A stretch of DNA of 63,158 nucleotides from Methylobacterium variabile. Lineage in GTDB: Bacteria > Pseudomonadota > Alphaproteobacteria > Rhizobiales > Beijerinckiaceae. Shown here piece by piece: positions 36,968 through 45,104 of this stretch. The notes beneath the pieces were generated by a model. The model had not been told where the DNA came from and did no database searches. It saw nothing but the letters and a program-made list of their open reading frames with translations. Every line of letters starts with the position of its first letter. The first letter of the stretch is position 1. Location: positions 1-63,158 of the forward strand of contig NZ_LABY01000084.1 of NCBI RefSeq assembly GCF_001043975.1, in the 5' to 3' direction. Position numbers and translations under genes: made by a program.

Positions 36968-37920
36968 TCCCCGGCACGGCCCGGCGCCTCACTGCGCTCT
37001 GCCTCCTGGTCGGAGCCGGTCTCCTGCCGGAGCCCGCGGCGGCGGCCGAGGCGTTCGTCACCGCCCAGAACGCCGACGCGGTCGACGTGGTCGACCTCGA
37101 CGCCCTGAAGGTGGTGGCGACGATTCCCGTGCCGGGGGCGCCGGCCGGCATCGCCCTGTCGCCGGACCGGTCGCGGGCCTACGTCACGGCGCCCGAGGGC
37201 AAGGCGCTCGTCGTGATCGACGCCGCGTCACGGCAGGTCGTGCGGAACGTCGTTCTCGGCGGCGGCCCGCTCGGGGTCGGGGTGAACCCGGTGAGCGGCG
37301 CGGTCTACGTCGCCGACTGGTACGCCAAGCGGCTGTGGGAGGTGGATCCCAAGAGCCTCGCGGTCGCGGCCGAGATCCCGGTCGGCACCTCGCCCTCCGG
37401 CATCGCGGTGACGCCGGACGGGCGCCATCTCCTGGCGGCGGACCGGGACGACGACGCCCTCTCCCTCGTCGACGCGGCGACGCGGCAGCGGATCGCGGTG
37501 ATCCCGGTCGGGACGCGGCCGTTCGGGGTCACGATCGACGCGGCGGGCCAGCGGGCCTACACGGCCAATGTCGGCTCGAACGACGTCTCGGTCGTCGATC
37601 TCGCGACGCGCCGGGAGGTCGGCCGGGTGAAGGTCGGCGAGCGGCCCTACGCGGTGGCGCTGGCCGGCGGCCGCGTCTTCGTCACCGACCAGTACGGCGG
37701 CACCGTCAGCACCTTCGACGCCGCCACCCTGGCGCCGGGCCCGCGCCTCGACGTCGGCGAGTATCCGGAGGGCATCCAGGCGAGCCCGGACGGCCGGGCC
37801 GTCTACGTGGCGAACTGGGAGTCGAACACCCTCACGGTGATCGATGCCGGATCCCTGACGGTGACCGGGACGGTGCGGACCGCGGACGGGCCGCGGGCCT
37901 TCGGGCAGTTCCTGCGCTGA
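36964..37920 (+). CDS. Exported YVTN-type beta-propeller protein
   Basis: 318 residues from GTG 36964, with a signal peptide ending near AAA at about residue 28. About seven YVTN-like blades follow (AFVTAQNADAVDVVDLDALK, AYVTAPEGKALVVIDAASR, HLLAADRDDDALSLVDAATR, AYTANVGSNDVSVVDLATR, VFVTDQYGGTVSTFDAA, VYVANWESNTLTVIDAG). It is a second, distinct relative of the propeller at 30082. It ends the plus-strand block; its last 89 bases overlap a possible minus-strand peptide gene. Confidence 0.88.
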   Translation: MIPGTARRLTALCLLVGAGLLPEPAAAAEAFVTAQNADAVDVVDLDALKVVATIPVPGAPAGIALSPDRSRAYVTAPEGKALVVIDAASRQVVRNVVLGGGPLGVGVNPVSGAVYVADWYAKRLWEVDPKSLAVAAEIPVGTSPSGIAVTPDGRHLLAADRDDDALSLVDAATRQRIAVIPVGTRPFGVTIDAAGQRAYTANVGSNDVSVVDLATRREVGRVKVGERPYAVALAGGRVFVTDQYGGTVSTFDAATLAPGPRLDVGEYPEGIQASPDGRAVYVANWESNTLTVIDAGSLTVTGTVRTADGPRAFGQFLR

Positions 37921-38053
37921 GACGCGGCGGGGCGACCCGCTCGCGGATCGGCTCGGAGCGGAAGTTCGACGCGAAGGGGTTGGTCACCAGCCCGCCTTGC
38001 GCCCGGGCCGGGACGGCGAGGAGGAGCAGGAGCGCCGCGACGCGCAGGCGCAT
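37832..38053 (-). CDS. Possible small secreted peptide coupled to the BrnA-like gene
   Basis: 73 residues: a good signal peptide (RLRVAALLLLLAVPARAQ) then a basic tail GGLVTNPFASNFRSEPIRER. The ATG overlaps the stop of the BrnA-like gene (TGATG), a coupling signal. The 3' end runs 89 bases antisense into the propeller gene, which lowers confidence in the tail. No family was recognised. Confidence 0.4.
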   Translation of the reverse strand: MRLRVAALLLLLAVPARAQGGLVTNPFASNFRSEPIRERVAPPRLSAGTARRPAARPRSAPSRSPSGIRHRSP

Positions 38054-38295
38054 CAGAGCCCGGCGGCCCGCCGCAGGGCGGCGTTGATGCGCTCCTGCCA
38101 GCCCGGCCCGTCCTGCTGGAAGTGGTCGAGCACGTCGCGGTCGAGGCGCAGGGACACGGTCTCGCGCAGGCCGGGCACCGCCGGCTTGGCGGCCTGCGGC
38201 GCGGGGCCCTCGGGCGTCTTGCGGGTCACGGCCCGGAACGCGGCCTCGGCGGCCTGCCGGGGATCGCTGCCGCGGCGGGAACGGTCGAATGTCAT
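38053..38295 (-). CDS. BrnA-like antitoxin domain protein without a BrnT partner
   Basis: 80 residues. The C-terminal half (PGLRETVSLRLDRDVLDHFQQDGPGWQERINAALR pattern, given here as its two ends) is the ribbon-helix-helix segment of BrnA antitoxins, which bind DNA and neutralise the BrnT toxin. BrnT normally precedes BrnA, but no BrnT-like frame is seen on either side. It could be a solitary regulator. Confidence 0.75.
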   Translation of the reverse strand: MTFDRSRRGSDPRQAAEAAFRAVTRKTPEGPAPQAAKPAVPGLRETVSLRLDRDVLDHFQQDGPGWQERINAALRRAAGL

Positions 38296-38409
38296 CGGGG
38301 TCCTCCTGAGGACCGCCTACCACGGCATCGCCAGGGCCCAAAACGACGGAGACCCGCCGGCGACACCGGCGGGCCTCAAGGGGCAGGGTCCACGTTTCAG
38401 GGTGCGGGT
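38296..38409. other. Spacer upstream of the BrnA-like gene
   Basis: Short GC-rich spacer with a small dyad (CGCCGGCGACACCGGCGGG, 38356-38374) on the upstream side of the BrnA-like start; a possible control site. No gene seen. Confidence 0.3.
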
Positions 38410-38688
38410 ATGGTCGCACGGCACGATTGCGATGGCCGACTCGGCCCCGTACCGTATTCAGCCCGCCCTGAAGCCACTATCCCTGTCGAAACTTGTCCGG
38501 TGGAGTATCCTGGTCACCGGCATCGGTATGTGTCGCGTGAGGGCTGCAACCTTGAGATCTCATGGCTACCTCCTCGAGTTCGACTCGACGAGGACTATGC
38601 TGCCCCTCCGCCGGAGGATGGTCAAGAGGGATTTGTAGCCGACTTTTTTGAACTGCCGCGCTGGAACAAAAACCTAAGGACAGGTTAA
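38410..38688 (+). CDS. Uncertain small protein in a low-GC patch
   Basis: A 92-residue open frame. The C-terminal part (YVSREGCNLEISWLPPRVRL, then EGFVADFFELPRWNKNLRTG) has a natural amino-acid composition, but no family match or ribosome site is clear. The DNA is notably poorer in GC than its surroundings, so the frame is less likely to be a GC artefact; it could be a fragment of a transferred gene. Confidence 0.35.
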   Translation: MVARHDCDGRLGPVPYSARPEATIPVETCPVEYPGHRHRYVSREGCNLEISWLPPRVRLDEDYAAPPPEDGQEGFVADFFELPRWNKNLRTG

Positions 38689-38709
38689 GGGCGTTCCCCT
38701 GCCCCGCCG

Positions 38710-39198
38710 TCACGCGACGTGCAGGATCGCGTCCTTCACCACCCGGGCGACGATGTCGCAGTTCAGGTCGCTCGCGGCGCAGTGGGTCACCTGCCGGTCG
38801 TGATGGTCGTGGTCGAGGCGCGGGTCGCAGGCGCTGGCCAGGAAGTAGCCCGAATCCGTGATGCTCATCACGTACACGTCCGAGGCCTGGCCGGTGTGCC
38901 GGTTGATCAGCATGAACTGGGTGTAGGCCTGCTCGAAGTCGGGCCGGCCGCGTAGGGACGGCCCGCGCTCGATCAGCACGCCGTGCGGGGCGAGCTGGGC
39001 TCCCGCAGCCTCAAGCACTTCGGCGGCGATGTCGCGCAGGAGCGCCACGCGCTGCGCGTCCTCTGGCGAGAGCGCTGCCTCCGGTTCAGGCTCCGGCGCC
39101 GTGTAGGCCTCGCGCCGCCGGCGCTGCTCCTCGAAGAAGGCCCCGAAATCGGACAGCACCACGTCCGGGCACCGGGGAACCGCTACGCTCTCCGTCAT
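38710..39198 (-). CDS. Hypothetical protein
   Basis: 162 residues, no recognised family. Residues 18-35 are Glu/Arg-rich (FFEEQRRRREAY); the rest is a mixed alpha/beta domain with HGVLIERGP, FMLINRHTGQASDVYVMSI and a His/Asp-rich stretch DPRLDHDHHDRQVTHC that could bind metal. No signal peptide. It stands alone between the low-GC patch and the panE-like gene. Confidence 0.6.
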   Translation of the reverse strand: MTESVAVPRCPDVVLSDFGAFFEEQRRRREAYTAPEPEPEAALSPEDAQRVALLRDIAAEVLEAAGAQLAPHGVLIERGPSLRGRPDFEQAYTQFMLINRHTGQASDVYVMSITDSGYFLASACDPRLDHDHHDRQVTHCAASDLNCDIVARVVKDAILHVA

Positions 39199-39343
39199 CG
39201 CTCCGCGCTCCTTTCGGTTTCGAGGTGGCCCTCTTGTTCGAGGTGGCTTCCTTGCCGGCCCGAACCATGCCGGCCCGATTCCGGATCCCGGCGTCGCGCC
39301 GATTTCGTGATCGGATGAACCGCAGGATCGGTCGCGCGGGCGC

Positions 39344-40282
39344 TCACCCCTGCTCCCGCGCCCGCCGGTTCTCGTAGGCTTTGAGATGCGTGTAGGCGGT
39401 CGCGAGGCGCGGCCAGGCGCCGTCCGGTGCGGCGGCGCGGCCGCGGGCCAGGAGGTCGCCGACGATGTGGTCGGCCTCGATCCGGGCGCCGCGGGCGATG
39501 TCGCGCAGCATCGAGGCGGTGAAGGCCGAGCCCGGCGCCGTCAGGGTGCCGCGGCTGGTCTCGAGGAACTTGTCCCGCGGGGCGTGGCCGGCGCCCGCCG
39601 CGATGCTGCGGCACTCGTCGAGCAGGCCCAGCATCAGCTCGCGCCCGCCCGGCGCCGCGACGATGTCGCCGACGGTGGCCCGCATCAGGCAGGTGCCGCT
39701 CGCCAGCGTCGCGAGGAAGACCCACTTCTCCCACATCTCGAGCAGGATCTTGTCGCTGAGCCGGGCGGCGAAGCCCGTCCCCTCCATCAGGGCGGCCACG
39801 CGGGCGATGCGCTCCGTGCGCGTCCCGTCCCGCTCGCCGAAGGTCAGCGCGTGCAGCTCGCTCATCTGCACGATCTCGCCCTCGGGCGAGAGCGTCGCCG
39901 CGATGGCGCAGGAGCCGCCGAGCACCCGCCCGGGCCCGAAGCGGGCGTCGAGGGCGTCGAGATGCGCCATACCATTGAGGATCGGCAGCACCATCGTGTC
40001 GGGGCCGACCGCCGGGGCCACGTCGTCGAGGGCGCCGTCGAGGTCGTAGGCCTTGCAGCTGAGGAGAACGAGGTCGAACGGGCCCGGGATCGTCGCCGCC
40101 GTCACGGTCGCGGGCGCCGGAACGGAGAAATCCCCGAGCGGGCTTCTCACCGACAGGCCGGCCTCTGCGAGGCGCGCCGCCCTCCCCGGGCGGACCAGGA
40201 AGGTCACGTCGCGGCCCGCCGCGGCGAGGCGTGCCCCGAAATACCCGCCGGTCGCGCCGGCTCCCACCACCAGCACCCTCAT
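39344..40282 (-). CDS. panE: 2-Dehydropantoate 2-reductase (ketopantoate reductase) family
   Basis: 312 residues. The Rossmann loop is VVGAGATGGYFGARLA; the second domain has LEMWEKWVFLATLASGTCLM (catalytic Lys region) and the substrate segment LTAPGSAFTASMLRDI, DHIVGDLLARG. It reduces ketopantoate to pantoate with NADPH in coenzyme A synthesis. Genomes often hold several paralogues, so this one might reduce another 2-keto acid. It is divergent from clcA (86-base gap). Confidence 0.85.
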   Translation of the reverse strand: MRVLVVGAGATGGYFGARLAAAGRDVTFLVRPGRAARLAEAGLSVRSPLGDFSVPAPATVTAATIPGPFDLVLLSCKAYDLDGALDDVAPAVGPDTMVLPILNGMAHLDALDARFGPGRVLGGSCAIAATLSPEGEIVQMSELHALTFGERDGTRTERIARVAALMEGTGFAARLSDKILLEMWEKWVFLATLASGTCLMRATVGDIVAAPGGRELMLGLLDECRSIAAGAGHAPRDKFLETSRGTLTAPGSAFTASMLRDIARGARIEADHIVGDLLARGRAAAPDGAWPRLATAYTHLKAYENRRAREQG

Positions 40283-40368
40283 GCCGCGCTCTCCCGTCCG
40301 TTCCGTCGGGGCCGAGCTTCGCATTCCCGGCGGTTTCGTCCAAGCTGCCCGCCGGTGCCGGCGGGGGA

Positions 40369-41703
40369 ATGATGCGCGTGCGGGATTGGATGGGGCGGCT
40401 GCCCGGGTCGCAGGACCTCGTCGGCCTCTGGGTCCGGCGCGGGCTCTTCCTGGTCGGGGGCGTGGCGGTCGGGGCCGCGGCGGTGCTGATGGCAGTCCTG
40501 GCGGACGCGGCCCAGGCGGGGTTCCGGGTGCTGCTCGCGGTCTCGCCGCTGGTCGCCCTCGCCGTGACGCCGCTGGGCTTCGCGCTCGCGGCTTTGCTCG
40601 CCCGCACGGTCTTTCCGAACTCGCAGGGCAGCGGCATCCCGCAGGTGATCGCCGCCCGCGACGTCGAGGATGCCGCCGCGCGCCACACCCTGATCTCCCT
40701 GCGGGTCGCCTTCGGCAAGATCGTGGTGATGACCCTCGGGCTCGTCTGCGGCGCCTCGACCGGGCGCGAGGGGCCGACCGTGCAGGTCGGCGCCGCCCTG
40801 ATGGCGGCGGCCGGGCGCCTCGCGCCGGAGCGTCAGCGCGGCCTCCTGCTCGCCGGGGGCGCCGCCGGGGTGGCGGCGGCCTTCAACACGCCGCTCGCCG
40901 GCATCGTGTTCGCCATCGAGGAGCTGAGCCGCTCCTACGAGGCCAAGACCTCGAGCCTGATCCTCGGGGCGATCATCGCGGCGGGCCTGACCTCGCTGGC
41001 GCTGGTCGGCAACTACACCTATTTCGGCACCACCGCCGACACCCTGCCCCTCGGCCGGGCCTGGGTCGTGGTGCCGGTCTGCGGCGTGCTCGGCGGGCTG
41101 TTCGGCGGTGTGTTCAGCCGCATCGTCATCGCGGTCGCCCGCGGGCTTCCCGGGGTCGCAGGACGGTTCGTGGCACGCCGGCCGGTGCTGTTCGCAGGGC
41201 TCTGCGGCCTCGGCGTCGCCCTGTGCGGCCTGGCGACCGACGGGCACGTCTACGGCACCGGCTACGAGCAGGCGAAGGCCCTGCTGCACGGCAATTCGGA
41301 CACCCACGCCTGGTTCGGCCCGCTGAAGTTCGTGGCCACCACCCTGTCGTCGATCAGCGGCATTCCGGGCGGGCTGTTCGCCCCCTCCCTCGCCGTCGGG
41401 GCGGGCCTGGGGGCGGAGCTGGCCGGCCTGTTCGACGGGGTGCCGGTCGGCGCCCTGGTGCTCATCGGGATGGTGGCCTACCTGACCGGCGTGCTGCAGG
41501 CGCCGATCACGTCGTTCGTCATCGTCTCGGAGATGACGGAGAACCACGCCATGGTGATCCCCCTGATGGTGGCGGCGATCATCGCCGACGCGACCTCGAA
41601 GCTGGTCTGCCCGGAGGGGCTCTACCACGCCCTGGCCGCGCCGATGGTCGAGTGGCTCGTCGGGCGCCCGGCCCACCCGCCGACCTTGAGCGGTCCGGCC
41701 TGA
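40369..41703 (+). CDS. clcA: ClC-type chloride channel/antiporter
   Basis: 444 residues, multi-pass membrane protein. The chloride-binding motifs are intact: GSGIPQ, GREGPTVQVG (with the gating Glu), FNTPLAGIVFAIEEL (proton-path Glu) and SGIPGGLFAPSLAVGAGLG. No CBS domains follow, like E. coli ClcA, so it is probably a Cl-/H+ antiporter for acid stress. The start is ATG 40369 or 40372. Confidence 0.93.
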   Translation: MMRVRDWMGRLPGSQDLVGLWVRRGLFLVGGVAVGAAAVLMAVLADAAQAGFRVLLAVSPLVALAVTPLGFALAALLARTVFPNSQGSGIPQVIAARDVEDAAARHTLISLRVAFGKIVVMTLGLVCGASTGREGPTVQVGAALMAAAGRLAPERQRGLLLAGGAAGVAAAFNTPLAGIVFAIEELSRSYEAKTSSLILGAIIAAGLTSLALVGNYTYFGTTADTLPLGRAWVVVPVCGVLGGLFGGVFSRIVIAVARGLPGVAGRFVARRPVLFAGLCGLGVALCGLATDGHVYGTGYEQAKALLHGNSDTHAWFGPLKFVATTLSSISGIPGGLFAPSLAVGAGLGAELAGLFDGVPVGALVLIGMVAYLTGVLQAPITSFVIVSEMTENHAMVIPLMVAAIIADATSKLVCPEGLYHALAAPMVEWLVGRPAHPPTLSGPA

Positions 41704-41754
41704 CGCCGGCCGCAGATGCCGCACTGGCCCGGCGAGGGCTCTTACGCGTCGAAC

Positions 41755-41776
41755 GCCTCACCGGTGCCGGTGAGGC
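41755..41776. terminator. Convergent hairpin between clcA and the small gene
   Basis: A perfect 10-bp stem with a 2-base loop (41755-41764 with 41767-41776), between the clcA stop and the small minus-strand gene. No T-run. Confidence 0.6.
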
Positions 41777-41785
41777 GGATGGAGG

Positions 41786-41905
41786 TCAGAGCGGCAGCAT
41801 CCCGGCCTGGGCGAGGCGGCGGTTGTGGGCGAGCCAGTGACGCAGCAGCTCGGCGAACAGGCCCGGCTTGGCGGGGGCGGCGACGGTGCGGGGCGAGGAG
41901 GCCAT
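41786..41905 (-). CDS. Small 39-residue protein
   Basis: An ATG at 41905 with a GGAG-type ribosome site about 8 bases upstream opens 39 codons with normal GC3-rich usage. The product starts MASSPRTVAAPAKP and continues as an amphipathic helix (GLFAELLRHWLAHNRRLAQ). No family name is known to me. The flanking hairpin at 41755 fits as its terminator. Confidence 0.55.
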   Translation of the reverse strand: MASSPRTVAAPAKPGLFAELLRHWLAHNRRLAQAGMLPL

Positions 41906-42112
41906 GGGTTCGGCTCCGGAGTGAGGAGGTGGCTGGAACTCTGTGGTTCCTGGGCCCGAACATGACCCTCATGGTGCAGCGCAACAATCGCTGATCTCGC
42001 AGCTGCGATATGCACCCATATCATGCAAGTGGCGGGATGGTGCCGAATTGCCCGTCATCCATGCATGATATGCCTATCTGGTGGGCTGCTCGCCGAGTCT
42101 CCGGCGCCGCGG
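41906..42112. other. Intergenic, lower-GC promoter-like stretch
   Basis: About 200 bases with a clearly lower-GC core (41935-42080) containing a repeated ATGATA/TATCATGCA-like palindromic stretch (ATATGCACCCATATCATGC, 42008-42026, and CATGCATGATATGCC near 42060). It may hold the promoter of the 39-residue gene. No gene seen. Confidence 0.4.
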
Positions 42113-43981
42113 TCAGCTGTCGAGGGCGGTCCGGTCGACCTCGGTCGTGACCGTGCCGAGGATCCGGGCGCGGGCGTGCTCGAGGGTCTCGCAGGCCTCG
42201 GTCAGGGTCCGGAGCGGGGTCCGGCCCCACTCGGTCATCAGCACCACGCCGTCGAGCAGCGGGGCGAGCGCCAGCACGGCGGCGGAGCGGCCGACCGGCG
42301 GCAGGTCGACGATCACCACGTCGTAGGTGTCGCACAGGCTCCCGAGCAGCGCCTCCATGGCGGGGGAGCCGAGCCAGTGCGGCGAGGGCAGCGTCTCGTG
42401 GGCGAGCGGCAGCACGTCGCAGCCCTCCGACAGCGTCGTGATGCAGGGGCGCCAGCTCTCGGCCGCCTGCCGCCCGCGGCCGCTCAGGGCCGCGACCAGG
42501 CTTCCGCCTGCCGGCTCCGATGCGGCGCGGAGCACCGGGTCGGCGGCGTCGGCGTCGATCACCAGGGCCCGCGAGCCCGAGGCGGCGTAGAGCCGGGCGA
42601 GCTCGATCGCCGCCAGCGCCTTGGTGCGTCCGCACGCCCGCCCCGCTGCCGTGAGCCCGATGGTGCGCAGGGGCGCGGCGTGCCCCGCCGCCGCGAGCGA
42701 GAGGCGGGTCCATTGCAGGCCCTCCGCCAGCCCGGCGCAGAGCCGCGCCTCGTCGCCGAGGGCGCGCCGCCGCCGCGGCGCCGGCCGGTGGGCGATCCAG
42801 CCGAGGCAGTCCCGCCCGGTCGCGGCCCGGACCTGGCGCCGGGAGCGGGCGCGCCCGTCGAGCAGCAGGCCGGCGAGCCCGACGGCGACGAACAGCCCCG
42901 CCCCCGCCATCGCCCCGGCCGGCATCGTCAGGCGCAGGCCCGGGTTGGAGCGGAACAGCGGCCGGGTCGCCGGGGTGATGACCCGCGAATCGGCCACCGG
43001 GGCGCTCTGGCGCTGCACCGCCTCGGCCAGCACCACGAGCAGGCTCTCGTAGACCTTGCGGGAGGTCTCGGCGGCGGATTCGAGCTCCTCCAGGGTGCCG
43101 GGCTCGTCGTCCGCCGGGGCGCGGGAGATCGTCTGCGTGCCGGTGGCCGCGCCCGCCGCGTCGGTGTCGTCGCGCCGGTTGCGCCGGATGCGGTAGTTGT
43201 GGGAGGCGCGGAACTCCTGCACGGCCCGGATCGCCGTGTTCATCTGTGTCCGGAAGCGGTCGACGCGCTCGTTGAGCCACTCCGTGGCGAAGCGCGAGGC
43301 CTCGACGCGCGCCTCCATCTTCTCGCGCAGGAACTGCTCCACCACGGCGTTGACGATGTCGGCCGCCTTCTGCGGGTCGCGGGCCGAGAAGCTGATGTCG
43401 AGGGCGTAGGCGAGGCCGGCGCGGCGCACGTCGAGCCGCGCCGCGAAGGTGTTGAAGAGCCGCCGCTCCGCCTCGAGGCCGCGGTCGGGGGTCTCGCCTT
43501 CGCCGCGGCCGGTCGCGCCCTTGAGCGCGGTGCGGGCGGTGTCCAGGAGGGCGCCGAGGCGCTCCTGCGCGGTGGCGAGCCAGCCCGGGACCCGCGCCGC
43601 CTGGCCGCCGAATTCCGGATCCGACGCCAGGCCGAGCTTGTCGATCGCCATCCGGGCGACCTTCTCGGAGCGCAGGATCGCGATCTGGTTGGCGATCTGG
43701 CCGGTGTCGAGGGCGAGGCGCGCGTCGCCGCCGGGCTCGGCGAAGAGCGGCGGCATCTTGGAATCGATCACGAGCTGCGCCCGCGCGGTGTAGACCGGCG
43801 CCGCCGTGAGCGAGTAGAGGGCGCCGAGGGCCGCCCCCGCGACCGCGCAGGCGAGGATGCGGATGCGGCGGCGGCGCAGGAACGCGAGGATGTCGCGGAC
43901 CTCGAGCGTGCGCGTCTCCGGCGGGTCGTCCCGGAGGCGCGGGGCCAGGGACGGATCGGTCCAGATCGGATTGTTCAGCAA
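42113..43981 (-). CDS. Wzz/Wzc-like exopolysaccharide chain-length protein with degenerate BY-kinase domain
   Basis: 622 residues from TTG 43981 (start uncertain; GTG 44128 also open). An N-terminal Wzz domain (LEVRDILAFLRRRRIRILAC with TM1 near 40) is followed by a periplasmic coiled coil, TM2 (AMAGAGLFVAVGLAGLLLDG, about 375) and a cytoplasmic P-loop domain. The Walker A region reads TAAGRACGRTKALAAIELA, with Arg where the essential Lys is expected; Walker A' ALVIDADAAD and Walker B DVVIVDLPPVG are kept. No C-terminal Tyr cluster. It likely controls polysaccharide length or export; kinase activity is doubtful. Confidence 0.82.
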   Translation of the reverse strand: MLNNPIWTDPSLAPRLRDDPPETRTLEVRDILAFLRRRRIRILACAVAGAALGALYSLTAAPVYTARAQLVIDSKMPPLFAEPGGDARLALDTGQIANQIAILRSEKVARMAIDKLGLASDPEFGGQAARVPGWLATAQERLGALLDTARTALKGATGRGEGETPDRGLEAERRLFNTFAARLDVRRAGLAYALDISFSARDPQKAADIVNAVVEQFLREKMEARVEASRFATEWLNERVDRFRTQMNTAIRAVQEFRASHNYRIRRNRRDDTDAAGAATGTQTISRAPADDEPGTLEELESAAETSRKVYESLLVVLAEAVQRQSAPVADSRVITPATRPLFRSNPGLRLTMPAGAMAGAGLFVAVGLAGLLLDGRARSRRQVRAATGRDCLGWIAHRPAPRRRRALGDEARLCAGLAEGLQWTRLSLAAAGHAAPLRTIGLTAAGRACGRTKALAAIELARLYAASGSRALVIDADAADPVLRAASEPAGGSLVAALSGRGRQAAESWRPCITTLSEGCDVLPLAHETLPSPHWLGSPAMEALLGSLCDTYDVVIVDLPPVGRSAAVLALAPLLDGVVLMTEWGRTPLRTLTEACETLEHARARILGTVTTEVDRTALDS

Positions 43982-44532
43982 GGATCGCGCTCTCTTCGGC
44001 TCGACCGGCGGGGGACTCCGGAATCCGGCGGCTCCCCCGCGGGCGCTGATGGCCGCCGTGGGCGGCGCGACGGGATCTCTCGAGCCCGCCGAACCGCCTG
44101 CGACCCCGGAATGTGTACGTCCGGCCACGGCGTGGCCGGAACGTCGCGGAACGGCGTAGGGCCGGTGGCCGCCCGCCCGGGCGGCGGAGGCGGCGTACGC
44201 CTTGATCGAGCCAAGTCCCGCCCTTCGGGCGCCGCGCGGGCGGCGGGGCTCCTGCCGAAGGGGGAGCGGCCTCCCCCGAAGGCGTAGGCCCGGCGCGGGG
44301 CCTCCGCCCCGGCCGGTGGAGGGCGGCCGTGCCCGGCGCCCCGAAAGCCTGTGCTGCGAGGCGGCCCGCCGCCCGCTTAGGCTGCCGCCGAGCCTCGAGA
44401 CGGGGAGTGCGCATCGGCGTGGCCGTGCGCCGCTCCTCCGGGTCTCGATCGTACCGCACCCGCCGCGGCGAGCCGGTCGTCCCGACGGCCATCCCGTCGC
44501 CGGATCATCCCGTGGACTCGGAGCCCGCCCGC
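43982..44532. other. Intergenic leader between divergent exopolysaccharide and acyltransferase genes
   Basis: About 550 bases of GC-rich DNA with several dyads, including 44120-44140, upstream of the exopolysaccharide gene. Open frames here are not recognisable. Both promoters should lie in it. Confidence 0.4.
44120..44140. repeat. Perfect hairpin in the exopolysaccharide gene leader
   Basis: A 9-bp perfect stem with a 3-base loop (44120-44128 with 44132-44140), extended by ACGT on both sides. It may be an operator or leader structure. Confidence 0.5.
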
Positions 44533-45012
44533 ATGCCGATCACCGACGTCACCCTCGACGAAGGCGCCAGCCTCACACATCCGGACCTCGTCGACCTGCG
44601 GGGGTGCCGCATCGGTGCCGGCGCGCGGGTCGGGCCCTTCGTGCAGATCCGGCCGGGCAGCACGGTCGGGCCGCGCTGCAAGGTCTCCTCGCACAGCGCC
44701 CTCGGGCCGGGGGTCGAGCTCGGCGAGGGCGTGTTCGTCGGCCACGGGGTGGTGATCGGTGACGCCGACGAGGAGGCCGCCCCCCGCACCCGGATCGGCG
44801 CCGGCGCCTCCCTGGGCTCCCGGGCGACCGTCCTCTCCGGCGTCACGATCGGCCGGGGGGCGATGATCGGGGCCGGCGCCGTCGTGGCGGACGACGTGCC
44901 GGACTTCGCCCTGGTCGTCGGCGTGCCCGGCCGGGTGATCGGCGATGCCCGCGACCGGGGCGGCCTTGCGCCGCCGGATCCGGCCGGACGGCTGGAGGCG
45001 GCGGCGGGCTGA
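44533..45012 (+). CDS. Left-handed beta-helix (hexapeptide) acyltransferase
   Basis: 159 residues of hexapeptide repeats (IGAGARVGPFVQIRPGSTVG, ALGPGVELGEGVFVGHGVVI, IGAGASLGSRATVLSGVTIG) ending VVVGVPGRVIGDA, as in WbbJ/NeuD-type sugar O- or N-acetyltransferases. It faces away from the exopolysaccharide gene; a role in polysaccharide modification is inferred from that neighbour. Confidence 0.82.
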   Translation: MPITDVTLDEGASLTHPDLVDLRGCRIGAGARVGPFVQIRPGSTVGPRCKVSSHSALGPGVELGEGVFVGHGVVIGDADEEAAPRTRIGAGASLGSRATVLSGVTIGRGAMIGAGAVVADDVPDFALVVGVPGRVIGDARDRGGLAPPDPAGRLEAAAG

Positions 45013-45069
45013 CCTGCCGCGAGGCGTCGAGGGAGAGGCGGCGGCGAGACGCCGGCGCCCTCTCGGGCT

Positions 45070-45097
45070 CGCGCCTTCGAGGCCGGTCGAAGGCGCG
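45070..45097. terminator. Convergent hairpin between the acyltransferase gene and aqpZ
   Basis: An 11-bp perfect stem (45070-45080 with 45087-45097) around GGCCGG. Its arms share the CGCGCCTTCGA/TCGAAGGCGCG motif found in the repeats at 50700 and 62940. Confidence 0.6.
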
Positions 45098-45104
45098 GCG
45101 GTCC

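Noticed and set aside
42021..44492. An 823-residue minus-strand frame over the exopolysaccharide gene
   Set aside because: Wrong frame; Pro/Arg-rich shadow of the Wzz-like gene.
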